Assembly (NCBI GenBank): GCA_029863175.1 | Contig: JAOTVX010000061.1 | Span: 1-15,251, forward strand | Origin: Betaproteobacteria bacterium | GTDB lineage: Bacteria; Pseudomonadota; Gammaproteobacteria; Burkholderiales; SG8-41 | Direction: 5' to 3' | Length of the DNA: 15,251 nt | Shown: in pieces, positions 14,284-15,251 of the stretch | How the letters are laid out: each line of letters opens with the position of its first letter | Numbering within the stretch: the first letter of the stretch is position 1 | Notes under the pieces: model-generated | Database searches by the model: none | Told to the model about the DNA's origin: nothing | What the model saw: only the letters and a program-made list of their open reading frames with translations | Program-made: the position numbers and the translations under genes

Positions 14284-15251
14284 ATGAGCGAGAGAGGCAA
14301 GATCGTCATCGTCATCGCGGTGTTGGCCGCTCTGCTGGTCGCGACGCCGTTCGCAAACTCGTTCGTGGTCCTCCTGGTCACGCAGGCGCTGGTGTTCGCC
14401 ATTCTTGCGATGAGCCTGGATATCCTGCTCGGCTTTACGGGACTGCCGTCGCTGGGTCAGGCCGCCTACCTGGGCGTGGGTGCGTACCTCACGGCGATCC
14501 TCGCGAGCCAGTACGAGTTCGGGCTGGGCTCGAGCTTCTGGGTCGTCATCGTGCTCGGCTTCGTGATCGGCGCCGTCACCGCGGCTTTCTTCGGGCTGTT
14601 CGCAATCCGCGCGACGGGAGTCTATTTTCTCATGATCACGCTCGCGCTCGGCCAGTGCGTGTGGGGGCTCGCGTATCGCTGGAACTTGCTCACGGGCGGC
14701 GACAACGGGATCAACATGCCCGGCCGTCCCGAATTCGGAATCGATCTCGCGGACGACTTGACCTTTTTCTATTTGGTGTTCGGTTTTTTCGTGGCGTCGC
14801 TGGCGATCCTCTACCTGTTGGTAAAATCTCCCTTCGGGCGCAGCCTGGTCGGAATCCGCGAGAGCGAGCTGCGCATGCGCATCCTTGGCTACAACACGTG
14901 GCTGCACAAGTACATCGCGTTCATCATCGCCGGCGGCTTCGGCGGGCTCGCGGGCGTGCTGTGGGCGTTCCTGAACGGGCTGGTGAGTCCCGAGGACGTC
15001 ATCCTGACCACCTCGGTCGACGCGCTGCTCATGGTGGTTCTCGGCGGGCCGGGCACGCTCGTCGGCGCGGCGATCGGCGCGGGCGTGGTGGTCTTTCTGC
15101 GCGAGTATCTCAGCACGCTGGTGTCGTGGTGGCAGTACGCGCTGGGCGGCGTTTACGTGCTGACGATCCTGTATCTCCCGGGCGGCCTGATGGGCATTCC
15201 GGAGCGAATTCGCCAGCGCCGCGCGCCGTCGGCGGCCGCTGAGGGAGCAAA
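14284..15251 (+). CDS. livM: Branched-chain amino-acid-type ABC transporter permease LivM (3' end outside window)
   Basis: An open frame from the ATG at 14284 to the window edge, 322 full codons with no stop. It is the second Liv permease, partner of LivH in the membrane. Signatures: LLGFTGLPSLGQAAYLGVGA (48-67), AIRATGVYFLMITLALGQ, the coupling loop GRSLVGIRESELRMRILGYN (about 186-205), SPEDVILTTSVDALLMVVLG and YLPGGLMGIPERI near the end. The normal family C-terminus has almost been reached, so only a few residues are likely missing. GAGGCGG from the livH stop region serves as the ribosome site. Confidence 0.95.
   Translation, partial: MSERGKIVIVIAVLAALLVATPFANSFVVLLVTQALVFAILAMSLDILLGFTGLPSLGQAAYLGVGAYLTAILASQYEFGLGSSFWVVIVLGFVIGAVTAAFFGLFAIRATGVYFLMITLALGQCVWGLAYRWNLLTGGDNGINMPGRPEFGIDLADDLTFFYLVFGFFVASLAILYLLVKSPFGRSLVGIRESELRMRILGYNTWLHKYIAFIIAGGFGGLAGVLWAFLNGLVSPEDVILTTSVDALLMVVLGGPGTLVGAAIGAGVVVFLREYLSTLVSWWQYALGGVYVLTILYLPGGLMGIPERIRQRRAPSAAAEGA

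Overview
The window is a GC-rich stretch of bacterial chromosome carrying catabolic and transport genes. TAXI-type TRAP transport, a Liv-type ABC transporter, a CocE-like hydrolase, an amidohydrolase and CoA-linked enzymes together suggest an environmental proteobacterium. I lean towards Betaproteobacteria, but no taxonomic marker is present and this is inference. No rRNA, tRNA, transposase, integrase or CRISPR array was seen.

Layout: two minus-strand genes come first, an ornithine cyclodeaminase/mu-crystallin family protein (1293-2279) followed downstream by a DHDPS-family lyase (223-1140). A divergent intergenic region separates them from plus-strand genes: a crotonase-fold enoyl-CoA hydratase (2482-3276), a PrdB/GrdB-like protein (3420-4637) and GMP reductase guaC (4852-5889). 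A repeat-filled gap follows, then a minus-strand amidohydrolase (6300-7160). The right half is all plus strand: a TAXI solute-binding protein (7560-8561), its large fused TRAP permease (8711-11305), a CocE/NonD-type alpha/beta hydrolase (11530-13275), and the two permeases of a branched-chain amino-acid-type ABC transporter, livH (13413-14273) and livM (14284 to beyond the window end).

The most notable object is the gene at 3420-4637. An in-frame TGA at 3888-3890 splits it, exactly at the redox position of the PrdB/GrdB family (context V-U-P-N-C-T-C). Family-like sequence continues in frame on both sides, and a 7-bp hairpin starts 11 nt after the TGA. I read it as a 405-residue selenoprotein that ordinary gene calling would break into two pieces.

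The second notable feature is the intergenic DNA. Nearly every gap outside the operon-internal ones carries short arrays of a 7-nt unit (consensus TGAYGRG). They usually run in the stop-bearing orientation just after a gene's 3' end, and in the opposite orientation before the next gene. In four genes the TGA stop codon is itself the first three bases of a repeat unit. A second repeat family (consensus ACCGCCAAGGACGCCAAGG) appears in about seven copies, and a 27-bp near-identical sequence lies on both sides of the TRAP operon.

Functionally, the left half could concern cyclic imino-acid or amino-acid breakdown (OCD family plus DHDPS family plus PrdB-like protein), but this is only a hypothesis. 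The right half is uptake of organic acids or amino acids, with hydrolases that may feed on the imported compounds.
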